A stretch of DNA of 64,000 nucleotides, taken from contig NZ_JAHQZS010000003.1 in the NCBI RefSeq assembly GCF_019061145.1, positions 1-64,000 of the forward strand, in the 5' to 3' direction. Numbering within the stretch: position 1 is the stretch's first letter; each line of letters starts with the position of its first letter. This document shows, in pieces, positions 25,997 to 34,265 of this stretch. The notes under the pieces are model-generated. The model was not told where the DNA came from, made no database searches, and saw nothing but the letters and a program-made list of their open reading frames with translations. A program made the position numbers and the translations under genes. This stretch comes from Anianabacter salinae (GTDB taxonomy: Bacteria; Pseudomonadota; Alphaproteobacteria; Rhodobacterales; Rhodobacteraceae).

Positions 25997-26356
25997 GCGC
26001 CGCCCGCGTCGAAGTTCGTCTTGGCGCGCGCCAGGGCGGGCTCTTTGCATGAGGTCAAAAGGGCCGCTGTCGAGTGCGCAAAGGCGCAAGCCATCTCTGG
26101 TCTCGGGGCAGCGGAGATTTGCAGGTGCCAGACTTGTCCTCGAACGCGCTGCGGAATGGGCTCTTTTAGAGCGTGAAGGGGAAACTGAACGAGGCGAGGA
26201 AAGAAGTCCCTAAAACATTCAATGCTATGCGCTTTCGTCGAGAACCGTGTGCGTCCGACTTCGAAGAGCGGAAAAAGTCCGCGCCATGGCTCAAACCTGA
26301 GGGCCGCCTGCCGATATGCGGCAGGCGACCCGGGCGATCATCTCAGGCGTGGTCGG
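25997..26356. other. 360-bp stretch without a recognised gene
   Basis: Short open frames on both strands have no family resemblance and no ribosome sites. Nothing else was recognised apart from a GC-rich segment near 26300. Confidence 0.4.
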
Positions 26357-26545
26357 TCACGCGAGAGCGTGAGTCGCCGCGTCGAGTTCCTTGTTGGTGT
26401 CGGCGTCGTTCTTCGCCGTGTTTGCCTTCTCGGCTGCCTGATAGTGCTTGAGAGCCGCGTCTTTCTTCGGACCGGCGGGCGCCTTGTCCCATGCGGCCTT
26501 GACGGAGGTCATCTTCTCGGCGGTTTTGGTCTGTTGGGGAGTCAT
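26357..26545 (-). CDS. small lysine/alanine-rich hypothetical protein (62 aa)
   Basis: From the ATG at 26545 (AAGGACAATCCTT upstream, read on the minus strand) the product starts MTPQQTKTAEKMTSVKAAWD and continues KAPAGPKKDAALKHYQAAEK. It is a strongly helical, charged, Ala/Lys-rich peptide with no hydrophobic segment. Such proteins are common in alphaproteobacterial stress regions. The sequence upstream of this ATG in the same frame is arginine-rich and looks untranslated. Function unknown. Confidence 0.6.
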   Translation of the reverse strand: MTPQQTKTAEKMTSVKAAWDKAPAGPKKDAALKHYQAAEKANTAKNDADTNKELDAATHALA

Positions 26546-26801
26546 AAGGATTGTCCTTTCGTGGACATTCCGAGAACAAGAAGCGCACGGTCCCGCGGAT
26601 TTTTCTTGGGGGCCACGCGACTGCACGCTTCCTGGGCACTCGGAAATCGCGCCGCCGAATGTTCGGCGGGCACGGCGCTTTAGGCGCCTTCTTATCCTCC
26701 GCCGCACTAACCCAGATCAGGATTTTCGCAGAACTTCGTCAAAGGCTGGAGTGTGCATTTCCAGCCTCTCAACAAACCGGCAGAAGACCTGAAATGGCAG
26801 G

Positions 26802-27122
26802 TCATTTTATCGGAGTCTGCTGGTGGGATATCCGAAGCCAAGTCCCCTGATGATGCGAATATGAAGAGGCGCAAAGTGCCTCGTAGACGGGAGAGCCAGG
26901 CTTCTCCGCCGAGCCGCGGTAAGTGAGGATGGCGATCCCGTCGCATCTCAGGACCCGGCGCTCTGCCATCACGACGGTCTGCCAGCTTGTCTTTCGAGCC
27001 AAATGGTTCCAGATGTTGTCGCCCTGAACAATTCCGGGGGGATACTTGAATATCATGACTGCGTCATGGGCCGTCGTTGCTCTCGCGTTATCAGGGCCAC
27101 TTGTCCAAAAGCGTTCCTCCAT
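26802..27122 (-). CDS. SnoaL/DUF4440-like (NTF2 fold) small protein
   Basis: The convincing coding part begins near MEERFWTSGPDNARATTAHD and runs through MIFKYPPGIVQGDNIWNHL, VVMAERRVLRCDGIAILTYR, SPVYEALCASSY and WLRISHQQTP. This is the helix plus curved-sheet pattern of NTF2-like proteins of the DUF4440 kind, about 106 aa. The open frame extends to 27488 but that part has no resemblance and is probably not translated; the exact start is unsure. A stress or detoxification role is only a guess. Confidence 0.6.
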   Translation of the reverse strand: MEERFWTSGPDNARATTAHDAVMIFKYPPGIVQGDNIWNHLARKTSWQTVVMAERRVLRCDGIAILTYRGSAEKPGSPVYEALCASSYSHHQGTWLRISHQQTPIK

Positions 27123-27684
27123 GCGCCAAAGAGCACTCTGATCTCGCGATGGTGCCGCGACGTCATGTGGCGTAACGTATCCCTGTGGTTGGCCACGAGT
27201 CTTCGAAAGCGTGGGCCGTCCGATTTCGACGCGAAGCGGGACAGCATGTTCCGTTGTTTCAAGGCGCTGGCGACTGTCGTCCAAGAGACATCGCTCTATG
27301 CCATAGGGGGTCTCGGACTCTTCGGCCCGTGCGACCAGCCCAGCCGCCTCGTTCCAGGGATCCAAGCCGAGGAGACCTGCCTCCGGAGACGTCCTGAGCA
27401 CGATCGAGTCGTGGTCGCTGCCCCCAGACACATGTTGAGAGAGCTCGAACCCAGTCAGGTTCGTGGTGAGACTTCGTTCTTCGGCCACGATCTTGGCGTT
27501 CCTTGAATGCGTGAGCGAAGACCGCTCAAATGTGCTAGCGCTACTCTGAGATCAATGCTGGCGCCCTTACATAGGTTAGTGTGGCCGGATCATCGGTGCT
27601 CTACCGGAAAAAATTCCAGCTTCCGGCGGCCCAAGGTTGGAGAGCAGCGCAGGGCGACCTTCGCCGGACCAAGTGTCGGCAACG
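27123..27684. other. unassigned stretch upstream of the NTF2-like gene
   Basis: Several overlapping frames are open on both strands but none has a recognisable domain, good start or consistent codon choice. It may hold the true N-terminus and promoter of the 26802 gene. Confidence 0.35.
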
Positions 27685-27713
27685 AAAAAAGGCGGCCCGC
27701 ACTGCGAGCCGCC
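27685..27713 (-). terminator. rho-independent terminator of the 27750-28412 gene
   Basis: On the minus strand GGCGGC (27713-27708) pairs with GCCGCC (27696-27691) and is followed by TTTTTT (27690-27685). It lies about 37 bases after the stop of the SH3/DUF1236 gene. Confidence 0.8.
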
Positions 27714-27749
27714 CTTCTTACTTCAGACTGAACGCTCAGAAACTGGCGT

Positions 27750-28412
27750 TCAGCGAATGATCTGCACGATACGCCGCCCTTCACGCTCGATGATTACTGG
27801 AACGCCGTTGATGTAGGCATAGGAGAAGGTGCTCTCGGGCACTTCTGACAGGGTCACGGTTTCGGGAACGCCCGCCCCGACGACGACTTCACCGTCGAGG
27901 TAGATGACTTCGCTCGGGTTCTCCCGAACGTAGGTTGTCACGGTCGGCCCCGGATCGGCTGCCGCACCGGCGCTGACACCGATGATGCCGCCGACCACTG
28001 CTCCCACCGGCCCGGCAATCATCGCGCCGGCGAGTGCACCTGTCAGACCGCCTGCCGCCGTGGTGCCGGCCGAAGTATCAGTCGTATTCGTATAGACAAC
28101 GGTATTCACAGGAACGGCCGCGCGGTTCGGATAGATCGCGACTGGAACAGCATCGACCATGGTGGTCAGATAGTCGCCCGAGGCCCAGCCATCCATGCCG
28201 ACGTGGTTGACCTTGCACCAGCTTGCCGTTTCAAGACAGCCTTCGACGGTCACTTCGCCGTTCGCAGGTATCACGCCGATGATTTCGAACTGCGGGCCGG
28301 GTCCTGCGCGCAGGTTCAGATCGGTCCATGCAGTGGTGGTGGTCTGGGCGTAGGCAGCCGACGACAACAGGGCCGCGGCAATCGCCACGCCAAAAGCGGT
28401 TTTGATGGACAT
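27750..28412 (-). CDS. exported SH3-domain protein with DUF1236-type C-terminus
   Basis: 220 aa from the ATG at 28412. A clear signal peptide (IKTAFGVAIAAALLSSAAYA, cut after AYA-Q) is followed by a bacterial SH3 domain (DLNLRAGPGPQFEIIGVIPA, WCKVNHVGMDGWASGDYL), which usually binds cell wall. A glycine/alanine-rich hydrophobic segment (residues ~125-155) comes next. The C-terminal ~60 residues end VPVIIEREGRRIVQIIR, the DUF1236 pattern. It is likely periplasmic or envelope-bound. It has its own terminator. Confidence 0.8.
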   Translation of the reverse strand: MSIKTAFGVAIAAALLSSAAYAQTTTTAWTDLNLRAGPGPQFEIIGVIPANGEVTVEGCLETASWCKVNHVGMDGWASGDYLTTMVDAVPVAIYPNRAAVPVNTVVYTNTTDTSAGTTAAGGLTGALAGAMIAGPVGAVVGGIIGVSAGAAADPGPTVTTYVRENPSEVIYLDGEVVVGAGVPETVTLSEVPESTFSYAYINGVPVIIEREGRRIVQIIR

Positions 28413-28864
28413 GATATATTTCCCATTTGAGGTCAAATCGTTGGCGTCGCGGTTCGCGACGCTCACGTCGACCAGACAGGCAACGCGCGTGGTCGCTGCA
28501 AGTTCCACAACGGCTGCTCATTCTGGTGCCCGGTATGCTGTGTCACTCGATCCGCAGCGGCTTTGCCGCTGGCTTTGAGCCTGGGAGGCCAAGTGCGGGG
28601 CGACCAACTTCTGCGACCCCCACCATACCGGACCGCAGATACCCGATAGGTCTGTCCGACACGCAAAAAAAAGAGAGAGCCACTGCGGCACCACGGCAGG
28701 GGGGTATGTCTCGATCCGGCTGGTTCCAGGTATTTCGCGCCCACGTCACGAGAAGGCGGCGAATACGCTTGATCCTTAAGGCTGCATCACGCAACCGTGC
28801 AGATGAGCGGCAGGCCACTTCGGGAATGTCGGTTTCAAATCTGAACCTCGTCCGGAGCTGTCCC
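28413..28864. other. intergenic stretch, divergent promoter region, no gene
   Basis: About 450 bases between the divergent SH3 protein and small membrane protein genes. A frame is open on the plus strand but it is arginine-rich and without start signals. A GGGTATGTCTCGATC segment and an A-tract near 28665 are visible. No regulatory site can be named. Confidence 0.4.
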
Positions 28865-29038
28865 ATGCGCCTTTCTCCTCCTCGGTTCGTTGTCTTCATC
28901 ATTTCGATTGTGTTTGCCCTCATCGGGCTCTTGCCTTTGCTAGGCGTCGCGATCCCCGACGTGGGTATCTCGGTCGTCTGGGCCCTTGCGATTGCCTATG
29001 TCATCCTTGCTGCAGGCGTGCTGCTCAAGGGATTGTAG
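28865..29038 (+). CDS. small inner-membrane protein with two helices (57 aa)
   Basis: Starts MRLSPPRFVVFIISIVFALI with GGAGCTGTCCC upstream of the ATG. Two hydrophobic helices (residues ~8-27 and ~34-53) are joined by a short VAIPDVGIS loop and end in LLKGL. This organisation is common for small conserved membrane proteins of alphaproteobacteria. No function is known. Confidence 0.65.
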   Translation: MRLSPPRFVVFIISIVFALIGLLPLLGVAIPDVGISVVWALAIAYVILAAGVLLKGL

Positions 29039-29236
29039 ACCATCGCCGACCGCGTCGGACTCTTGTTCGTCACAGACACTTAAAGGCGATGGGGGACATC
29101 ATTTTCCCATCTTGTTGCTGATACCGGCCCAGCGCAGATTGCCAGCCAGGAACCTTGGCTGTCTTTCCGTCCACTTCGCTGCTGAAGCGAGATGCAAGGT
29201 TCAACGACGTTACCACTCTGGGGGTTGGCAGTGGCT
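29039..29236. other. intergenic, no gene seen
   Basis: Part of a 540-bp gene-free interval (29039-29578). The only recognisable content of the interval is the IS3 remnant at 29237-29386. Confidence 0.4.
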
Positions 29237-29386
29237 TGCACCTTCGTGGCTTCCATTGATGGATCTTCGTCGGATGCGCCCATATTCGGCGGCAAGACTC
29301 GATGCTGTGCGGTCTCTCTTCACTGCTTCCAGAGCCACCCGTGCGTCACCTGCCTCGTGGTTCCTGCGTTTCGACTTGGCCACGTA
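29237..29386 (-). pseudogene. IS3-family OrfA remnant
   Basis: The minus strand reads SKRRNHEAGDARVALEAVKR, then DRTASSLAAEYGRIRRR. This matches the OrfA helix-turn-helix of IS3/IS2-like elements (pattern RRNHsaefKarVALEAlkGErTlaELAaeYgvHp). A few residues after NHEA are missing and there is no OrfB, so it is a fossil. Another sign that the island has collected and lost insertion sequences. Confidence 0.6.
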
Positions 29387-29578
29387 GCGGCAAGGAAAAA
29401 ATCCCTTTCTCAGAGACGCCCTTGAACCGCTTCGGCGAGCACTGATCTCCACGAGAGTGGGGCCCGGGACGGTGACCAAGACAACTGACCGTCCGGATCT
29501 CGCACGATCGCTCAAGGTGTCCGGTGCGCAAGCCTGCGCAGGACCGCCCTTGAGAGCGATTTCTGAAGGCACGAGATC

Positions 29579-29854
29579 GTGGAATACACCTTCCATCCCC
29601 TCACGAAGACAATTCTGAACACGAACTACACCCCGCCCCCGAACCCGCGTTCGGCGCAGCAGGACAACGCGCAGGCTGAAAGTATCTGCAGCGGTTGCAG
29701 AACCTCGATTCCGGCGGCCGAACAGGAATGCGCGACGTGCAGGGCGAGAACTGCGGCGACCACAAATTCAGCGACGGAACTGCTTCTGCACTGGGCGGTC
29801 TTTCTGCTGGTGATGGGCGTCGTCTTCGGCGGTGGGTATCTGCTGGCAGGATAG
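29579..29854 (+). CDS. small zinc-ribbon protein with C-terminal membrane helix
   Basis: 91 aa from a GTG at 29579. Two CxxC pairs (SICSGCRT and ECATCRAR, about residues 37-40 and 51-54) form a probable zinc ribbon. A single hydrophobic helix follows (HWAVFLLVMGVVFGGGYLLA, residues ~71-90). A cytoplasmic zinc ribbon tethered to the membrane is the likely topology. The start is uncertain. Function unknown. Confidence 0.5.
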   Translation: MEYTFHPLTKTILNTNYTPPPNPRSAQQDNAQAESICSGCRTSIPAAEQECATCRARTAATTNSATELLLHWAVFLLVMGVVFGGGYLLAG

Positions 29855-30048
29855 GTCGCCCGGCGTCGTCTGCGCCGCGCGCGGCAACTGGATTACCGCG
29901 TCCCTCTAGCGATCCAACCATGCAGCCGAACACCAGTCCTGCTCACGACTTTCATACGATCTCTCCCTGTGCCGATCCCACCTTCCGTGGTGTCCGGTGA
30001 CCGGGAGAGCCAAGAACACTTCAACCCCACCCAAGACAAGGGACTCCC

Positions 30049-30462
30049 ATGAACTCGCTCCTCATCGCCACGTTCAGTGGTCTTTGTTTTCTCATTATGG
30101 GCTTTTGCAGGTATCTGAGCGCCAGAGGCCAAACGGGCCGCTGGCAAGCCTCCGAGACCCTGTTCATGATCTCCGTGTCCATTTTCGTCGGCCTGCTTCC
30201 CCTGCCCATTGCCGGACTGGTGCTTGCCGCCAATGCCACCCTGACCTCAGTGGATCCCAGCTTCAGCCTGGTCTCGTCGCCAATCTACATCCTAAGCGTC
30301 GGATTCCTTGTCGCGACGGTCTTCGTATTCATCTCGGCAGCGCGAAAGGGCAGGGAAGTCGATCGTGCAGAGCAGGTGCGCCTGGCAACCCTGGCTTTCG
30401 ACAACGACAACGCACCTCCATCCGGACCAGATGTCGGCAGGCTTGCGGATCGAGCAGCCTAG
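30049..30462 (+). CDS. membrane protein of unknown function (137 aa)
   Basis: Starts MNSLLIATFSGLCFLIMGFC with AAGGGACTCCC upstream. Three hydrophobic segments are visible: residues ~4-22, ~36-60 (ETLFMISVSIFVGLLPLPIA) and ~76-95 (SPIYILSVGFLVATVFVFIS). A charged cytoplasmic tail follows (ARKGREVDRAEQVRLATLAF). No domain recognised. Immediately followed by repeat copy C. Confidence 0.6.
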   Translation: MNSLLIATFSGLCFLIMGFCRYLSARGQTGRWQASETLFMISVSIFVGLLPLPIAGLVLAANATLTSVDPSFSLVSSPIYILSVGFLVATVFVFISAARKGREVDRAEQVRLATLAFDNDNAPPSGPDVGRLADRAA

Positions 30463-30532
30463 TCGACGCAGCAGAGCCGGATGCCAACAAGCAGGTGCTC
30501 GGGATGTGACCCCTGTCCGCGCGCCTGTGTTT

Positions 30533-30643
30533 CCCGTTGCAGGAAGTCCTAGCTGGTGTGCGAGCAGCCATGGCAGCGTCGCTCAGGAGGATCGGCATTC
30601 GGCGTCATTCCCCTTATACAGCGGAGCAGAATAGATCGATCTA
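30533..30643 (+). repeat. 111-bp repeat family, copy C
   Basis: Starts CCCGTTGCAGGAAGTCCTAG, continues CTGGTGTGCGAGCAGCCATG, and ends with TAGATCGATCTA at 30632-30643. It is very similar to copy A at 20670. Like the other copies it sits between functional modules, here between the small membrane genes and the TRIC channel gene. Confidence 0.8.
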
Positions 30644-30703
30644 CTGGCCTCGGCCTCAGCCTGTCGCGACAAGAGCCCGTCCTTGTTGTGTCCGCCCACT
30701 GGA

Positions 30704-31321
30704 TCACGACCTTGGAGCGCGCGGCGCGCGCCAGCCACGCCAGACGCTGATCACACGTATCGAGAAGGCTGCCACGACACCAATCGCGGCGGTCCATGTC
30801 GCGGACAGGTCGAGCGCCGCACCGGCAACCACGATCACGGCGCCGACCATTGCGGCGAGCGCATAGACCTCATCGCGCAGCACTCGCGGGATCTCGACGA
30901 CAAGAAGATCGCGCGCCACGCCGCCGCCCACGGCCGTGAGAACCCCGAGCAGGATCGACGGAAGCGGGTCGAGCCCGAACAGGAGCGATTTTTGGCAGCC
31001 GCTCACCGCGAAAACGCCGAGACCAAGCGCGTCCAGCACCATCACAGGCTTGTTCAAGCGCTCCAGAACCCGATGCCAGAAGAAAACGCAGATGCCCGCC
31101 GCGAGAGCGGTGAGAAGGTAGCGTGATTCCTCGAATGCCGGGGGCGGCGTTGCGCCGAGGATCATATCCCGGATGATGCCGCCTGCGAGACCGGCTGCGA
31201 TCGAGAGGACCGCGATCCCAAATATGTCGAGGCCGCGCCGGACGGCCACCAGCGCACCACTGATGCCGAACACAAAGGTCCCGAGCAGATCGAGCCAGAC
31301 GCCAAGGGGCAGGATTTCCAT
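30704..31321 (-). CDS. TRIC-type cation channel family protein (UPF0126/YicG)
   Basis: 205 aa from the ATG at 31321 (TGGGAAAATT upstream); the longer frame to 31453 is unlikely. Seven hydrophobic segments come from a duplicated three-helix unit. The paired family motifs FGISGALVAVRRGLDIFG and FAVSGCQKSL and the glycine-rich helices AAGLAGGIIRDMILG and LTAVGGGVARDLLV are present. The GGxxRD repeats mark TRIC channels, which pass K+ in prokaryotes. It fits the potassium/osmotic theme of the island. Confidence 0.9.
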   Translation of the reverse strand: MEILPLGVWLDLLGTFVFGISGALVAVRRGLDIFGIAVLSIAAGLAGGIIRDMILGATPPPAFEESRYLLTALAAGICVFFWHRVLERLNKPVMVLDALGLGVFAVSGCQKSLLFGLDPLPSILLGVLTAVGGGVARDLLVVEIPRVLRDEVYALAAMVGAVIVVAGAALDLSATWTAAIGVVAAFSIRVISVWRGWRAPRAPRS

Positions 31322-31409
31322 AATTTTCCCAATATCGTGAGATAGACCTGCACAATCACTCGGCAGAAGATGTTGGTCCAGCCCGGCGATTTGGGGAGCA
31401 GTGCAAGCC

Positions 31410-31919
31410 CTAGCAGCGATGTCCTTTCCAATAGCGATCCCATCTTGCCGCAAGCCCGCTTGCTACCATCGCGCAGTTGATGTTGCCAGAGACCGGCGAG
31501 ACGCACCATGCGGCGGTGCGGTTCCCGCCGGCGGATCCATCCGACCGACACTGAAGCGCTGGCCCTCTGACAAGGACATGTCCGTGCGTGCCCGTGCCCT
31601 TGGCGCCACCAAGCAGATTGACCAGCCCGGATCGTGCGTCCTCAGCGCGGGCTTGGGGGCAGGGATGGCCGGGTGAGCAAGACCCGTCGAGTTCGCGAGC
31701 GGCGATGCCCGATAGTCGTAGTCGTGGACCCTCTTTGCACCAGATCGGACCGTCGCCGTCCCAGACATGGGTCGGCGTGCAGGTGAACATCTGACCAGCC
31801 GGGACCACAGGTGTGTCGGCGTTCGTGACACTGCCGTAGGTGACGGATGCCGCGAATGCCATGAAGGCGATCACTCTCTTCAGGAAGGTGATCGGAACGC
31901 TTATTTGAAATGATGTCAT
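31410..31919 (-). CDS. exported thermonuclease-family (SNase-like) protein
   Basis: 169 aa from the ATG at 31919. An N-terminal signal segment (FLKRVIAFMAFAASVTYGSV, cut near TNA) is followed by a cysteine-rich SNase-like core: CTPTHVWDGDGPIWCKEGPR, LRLSGIAARELDG, ALQCRSDGSAGGNRTAAWC, ending RYWKGHRC. The DGD and G-I-A-x-R-E positions follow the staphylococcal nuclease layout. The usual PE after the GID motif is replaced, so activity is uncertain. The six or so cysteines suggest periplasmic disulphides. Confidence 0.65.
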   Translation of the reverse strand: MTSFQISVPITFLKRVIAFMAFAASVTYGSVTNADTPVVPAGQMFTCTPTHVWDGDGPIWCKEGPRLRLSGIAARELDGSCSPGHPCPQARAEDARSGLVNLLGGAKGTGTHGHVLVRGPALQCRSDGSAGGNRTAAWCVSPVSGNINCAMVASGLAARWDRYWKGHRC

Positions 31920-31989
31920 ATCAATTGGATCAAGCTCTTGTGCGCTTGTCGGGTAGCGCAGGGATCCCTCAATCTCAATCCACCGCGCT

Positions 31990-33498
31990 TCATTGCGCGC
32001 GAAACAGGCTGCCTTTCTGCGCTCGTTCGAAGATCTCGGCAACCTCGGGGGCTGGGCTGGCGAATGTCTTCCGCGGGTTGGAGCTGACCATCTCCAGGGC
32101 GGCATAGTCGCGCCAGTTCGTCTTCTGGAGGGTGGACCACAGCTGATCCAGCTCACCCTGACGTTTGCGCATTCCGTGATGCTGTTCCTCGCTCAAGGGC
32201 GTGAATTTCGTCCGGATCTGTTCCTCTCGGTATTGCTCGGCGAGGTGTCCGTAGGTGTTGCTGACGGTCATCGTGTTGGCATGTCCCAATTGCTTTGCGA
32301 CGACCTCTAGCTGAACACCGGCGCGGATCAGGTCGCTCGCGTAGGTATGTCGCAGCCCATGAAACACCAAAGCCCTCGGGAGGCCCGCTTTCGCAACGGC
32401 GCGACGAAACAATTGGCTGTGCTGTCGGCGCCAGGGCTTTCCCATGTCGGAGAGAAGCACGTGATCTTGCCCGGACTTGCCCTCACATTTCGCAAGGAAG
32501 AACGCCATGCCTTCGTCCGGAAGGAACACGAAGCGCGCGGGCGAGCGCTTGAAGGCGCCGATGCGCAGGCCGAAGCCCTGCCGTCCCACATCATCCACGA
32601 TGAGGCTGCCGAGCTCTCCGATCCGACAGCCAGAATAAAGCGCTGCGAGGACCAGATCTTTCAAGGCTGGTGTGCATGCTTCCAGGAGCCGTCTGCATTC
32701 GTCGCGATCGAGAAAAATGGTTCGGGGCGAGTGATTGACCGGAATGCGCTTGAGACAGCGCCACGGGCGTTCCGATTGCAGCGCCGCATTGTCCCAGGCA
32801 TGGCGAAAAGCCATCTTCAGAATCGTGACCAGCGAGTTGAACGTCCGCTTTCGTCGGCGGAGTTCGTCCGCCGTAAGGGTATCGATCCCGACCCGCTGCC
32901 GCCGTTCCATGAACCCGAACCGAGGCGCTGTTTCCAGCACTTGCTGGGCAAGGTCTCTGAGATGGCGCGCCGAGAACTCCTCGAGCGGCAGGTTCGCGAA
33001 GTTCGGAATGAGGTGGTAGTTGATCAGGACGATACTGTTGTAGTGACCGCCGGGAGAGCGGGCCATGCGCGTCCAGTCCGTGTAATCCTTGAGCGCATGG
33101 CCAACGGTGTAGACATCTCCGATCGGGCAGACGCTGACATCGCTCATGCGTCCCAAGGCTCGAGGCTCGTTCGCCAGCGACATGACAGCCCCGGAGGCGA
33201 ACCATTCCAGGGCACGAGCGAGCGCGACCCGATACTCGATTGCGCCGTGACCCAGATCCAGGGCCGGTCCGACGCATTTCTGCTTGTAGAGCTTGTCCTT
33301 CGTCAGGATCCGCGCTGTCCAGTTGCACATACTGTCATCGGGGCGGTGTATGCCGAGATGTCGGCATTGGTAGAGCGAATGCCAGTAGGGCGTGGGCCTG
33401 AATGCGAGGGCCTCGATCCTATCGGGCTCGGCAAATCTACACGGGTTGATGCGGTGTTCCGTCCGCAAGAAATCGTCGGCTTCTTTGAAAAAGGTCAT
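31990..33498 (-). CDS. large tyrosine site-specific integrase
   Basis: 502 aa. The N-terminal ~150 residues are island-integrase specific (PTPYWHSLYQCRHLGIH). A core-binding domain follows at about 180-290. The catalytic domain carries R (LYSGCRIGELGSL), H-x-x-R (VFHGLRHTYASDL), H (LGHANTMTVSNT) and the tyrosine in NTYGHLAEQY. It is the integrase closest to the intact tRNA-Phe (3.2 kb away) and the best candidate for the enzyme that inserted the island. It is head-to-head with a broken relative at 33744. Confidence 0.9.
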   Translation of the reverse strand: MTFFKEADDFLRTEHRINPCRFAEPDRIEALAFRPTPYWHSLYQCRHLGIHRPDDSMCNWTARILTKDKLYKQKCVGPALDLGHGAIEYRVALARALEWFASGAVMSLANEPRALGRMSDVSVCPIGDVYTVGHALKDYTDWTRMARSPGGHYNSIVLINYHLIPNFANLPLEEFSARHLRDLAQQVLETAPRFGFMERRQRVGIDTLTADELRRRKRTFNSLVTILKMAFRHAWDNAALQSERPWRCLKRIPVNHSPRTIFLDRDECRRLLEACTPALKDLVLAALYSGCRIGELGSLIVDDVGRQGFGLRIGAFKRSPARFVFLPDEGMAFFLAKCEGKSGQDHVLLSDMGKPWRRQHSQLFRRAVAKAGLPRALVFHGLRHTYASDLIRAGVQLEVVAKQLGHANTMTVSNTYGHLAEQYREEQIRTKFTPLSEEQHHGMRKRQGELDQLWSTLQKTNWRDYAALEMVSSNPRKTFASPAPEVAEIFERAQKGSLFRAQ

Positions 33499-33625
33499 GT
33501 GAGGGTCCTCCGTGCCGCTTGGTGCTTCAGCTGCGCGAATGCCTCACCAGCGGCTGACCCGCTTGTCCGTTCACCGGATGTTAACCTTTTGCGGGTTCAG
33601 TGGCGCAGGTTATCGGAGGACCGCT

Positions 33626-33793
33626 GTGGCCTGTGATCGAGAACGACGGCTCGAAGAGGCCCTTCTCGAATATGTTGAGCGATACGGGCTCACCGACAAA
33701 GCGCGCGCCGTCCTAAGCGAACAGGAGGGTAACGAGCCGCAGCATGCCGAAACCAGATCTCAGCACAGCCGCAGCGATCCTGGCGCTTCCTGA
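33626..33793 (+). CDS. small protein (55 aa) preceding an integrase
   Basis: GTG start with a perfect TCGGAGGA six bases upstream. The product includes DRERRLEEALLEYVERYGLT and DKARAVLSEQE, a charged helical peptide. It overlaps the start of the truncated integrase at 33744, as would a co-expressed accessory or regulatory protein. The last third may be altered because the downstream gene is broken. Function unknown. Confidence 0.5.
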   Translation: MACDRERRLEEALLEYVERYGLTDKARAVLSEQEGNEPQHAETRSQHSRSDPGAS

Positions 33794-33911
33794 GCGTCGA
33801 TCGCCGTATTGGAACATCCTCGAGTATTGCCGCCACATCGGGATTCTGAAATCGCCCTGTGGCCCGATCTACTGGGTGGCACGGGTCCGGCGGATCGACG
33901 GTGGATATAGC
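33744..33911 (+). pseudogene. N-terminal fragment of a second large integrase
   Basis: The frame from the ATG at 33744 reads ALPERRSPYWNILEYCRHIG and then GPIYWVARVRRIDGGY. It is homologous to the N-terminus of the integrase at 31990-33498 (PTPYWHSLYQCRHLGIH, NWTARI). After about 56 residues it runs into an IS3 remnant at 33912 and the catalytic domain is missing. So two related integrase loci once stood head-to-head, and this one is dead. Confidence 0.7.
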
Positions 33912-34005
33912 CCTGCAACAGGTTTCTTCCGCCATCGTCGATCGGAGTCCGGCCCAACACCCACCGGACTCCGGTCGCAGCTGAATGAAAGTTCATGGGC
34001 AGGTC
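33912..34005 (+). mobile_element. internally deleted IS3 remnant (MITE-like), about 94 bp
   Basis: The left part (GTTTCTTCCGCCATCGTCG, then GAGTCCGGCCCAAC) matches the left end of the IS3 at 378-1648. It joins directly to a right part (CCGGACTCCGGTCGCAGCTG, then GAATGAAAGTTCATGGGCAG) that matches its right end. All coding DNA between is gone. It has both ends in the correct orientation and interrupts the integrase gene at 33744. It may be a non-autonomous derivative or simply a deletion relic. Confidence 0.7.
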
Positions 34006-34121
34006 GCAAGGGCTGGCTAGCCATTTGTCACCAAACCAAGCCCTAGGCGCGACGAATCCGTTGCATATAGGTGCCTTCTCCGTGCTTACTACAGTATATT
34101 GAATCAGAAGCGACATGTGGC

Positions 34122-34265
34122 ATGACCGAACAGTATCTAGGCCCTCTCATATCTGGCGATGAGATCACTTCCGAGCTCCGGCGACGGAAGAGCAGGGATT
34201 TGTTCAAGACGCTCTCGGGCTCGACGAAAAAACTAATCGCCGAAAAGGTTAAGCTAGTGGATTGA
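34122..34265 (+). pseudogene. short hypothetical gene truncated by IS630
   Basis: From the ATG at 34122 the frame reads MTEQYLGPLISGDEITSELR and continues RRKSRDLFKTLSGSTKKL. It stops only after entering the IS630 left end at 34257. The original gene was longer. No family recognised. Confidence 0.4.

Noticed and set aside
27123-27488. N-terminal extension of the NTF2-like gene to 228 aa
   Set aside because: The extra 122 residues show no fold pattern or ribosome site; similarity to the family starts only near 27122.
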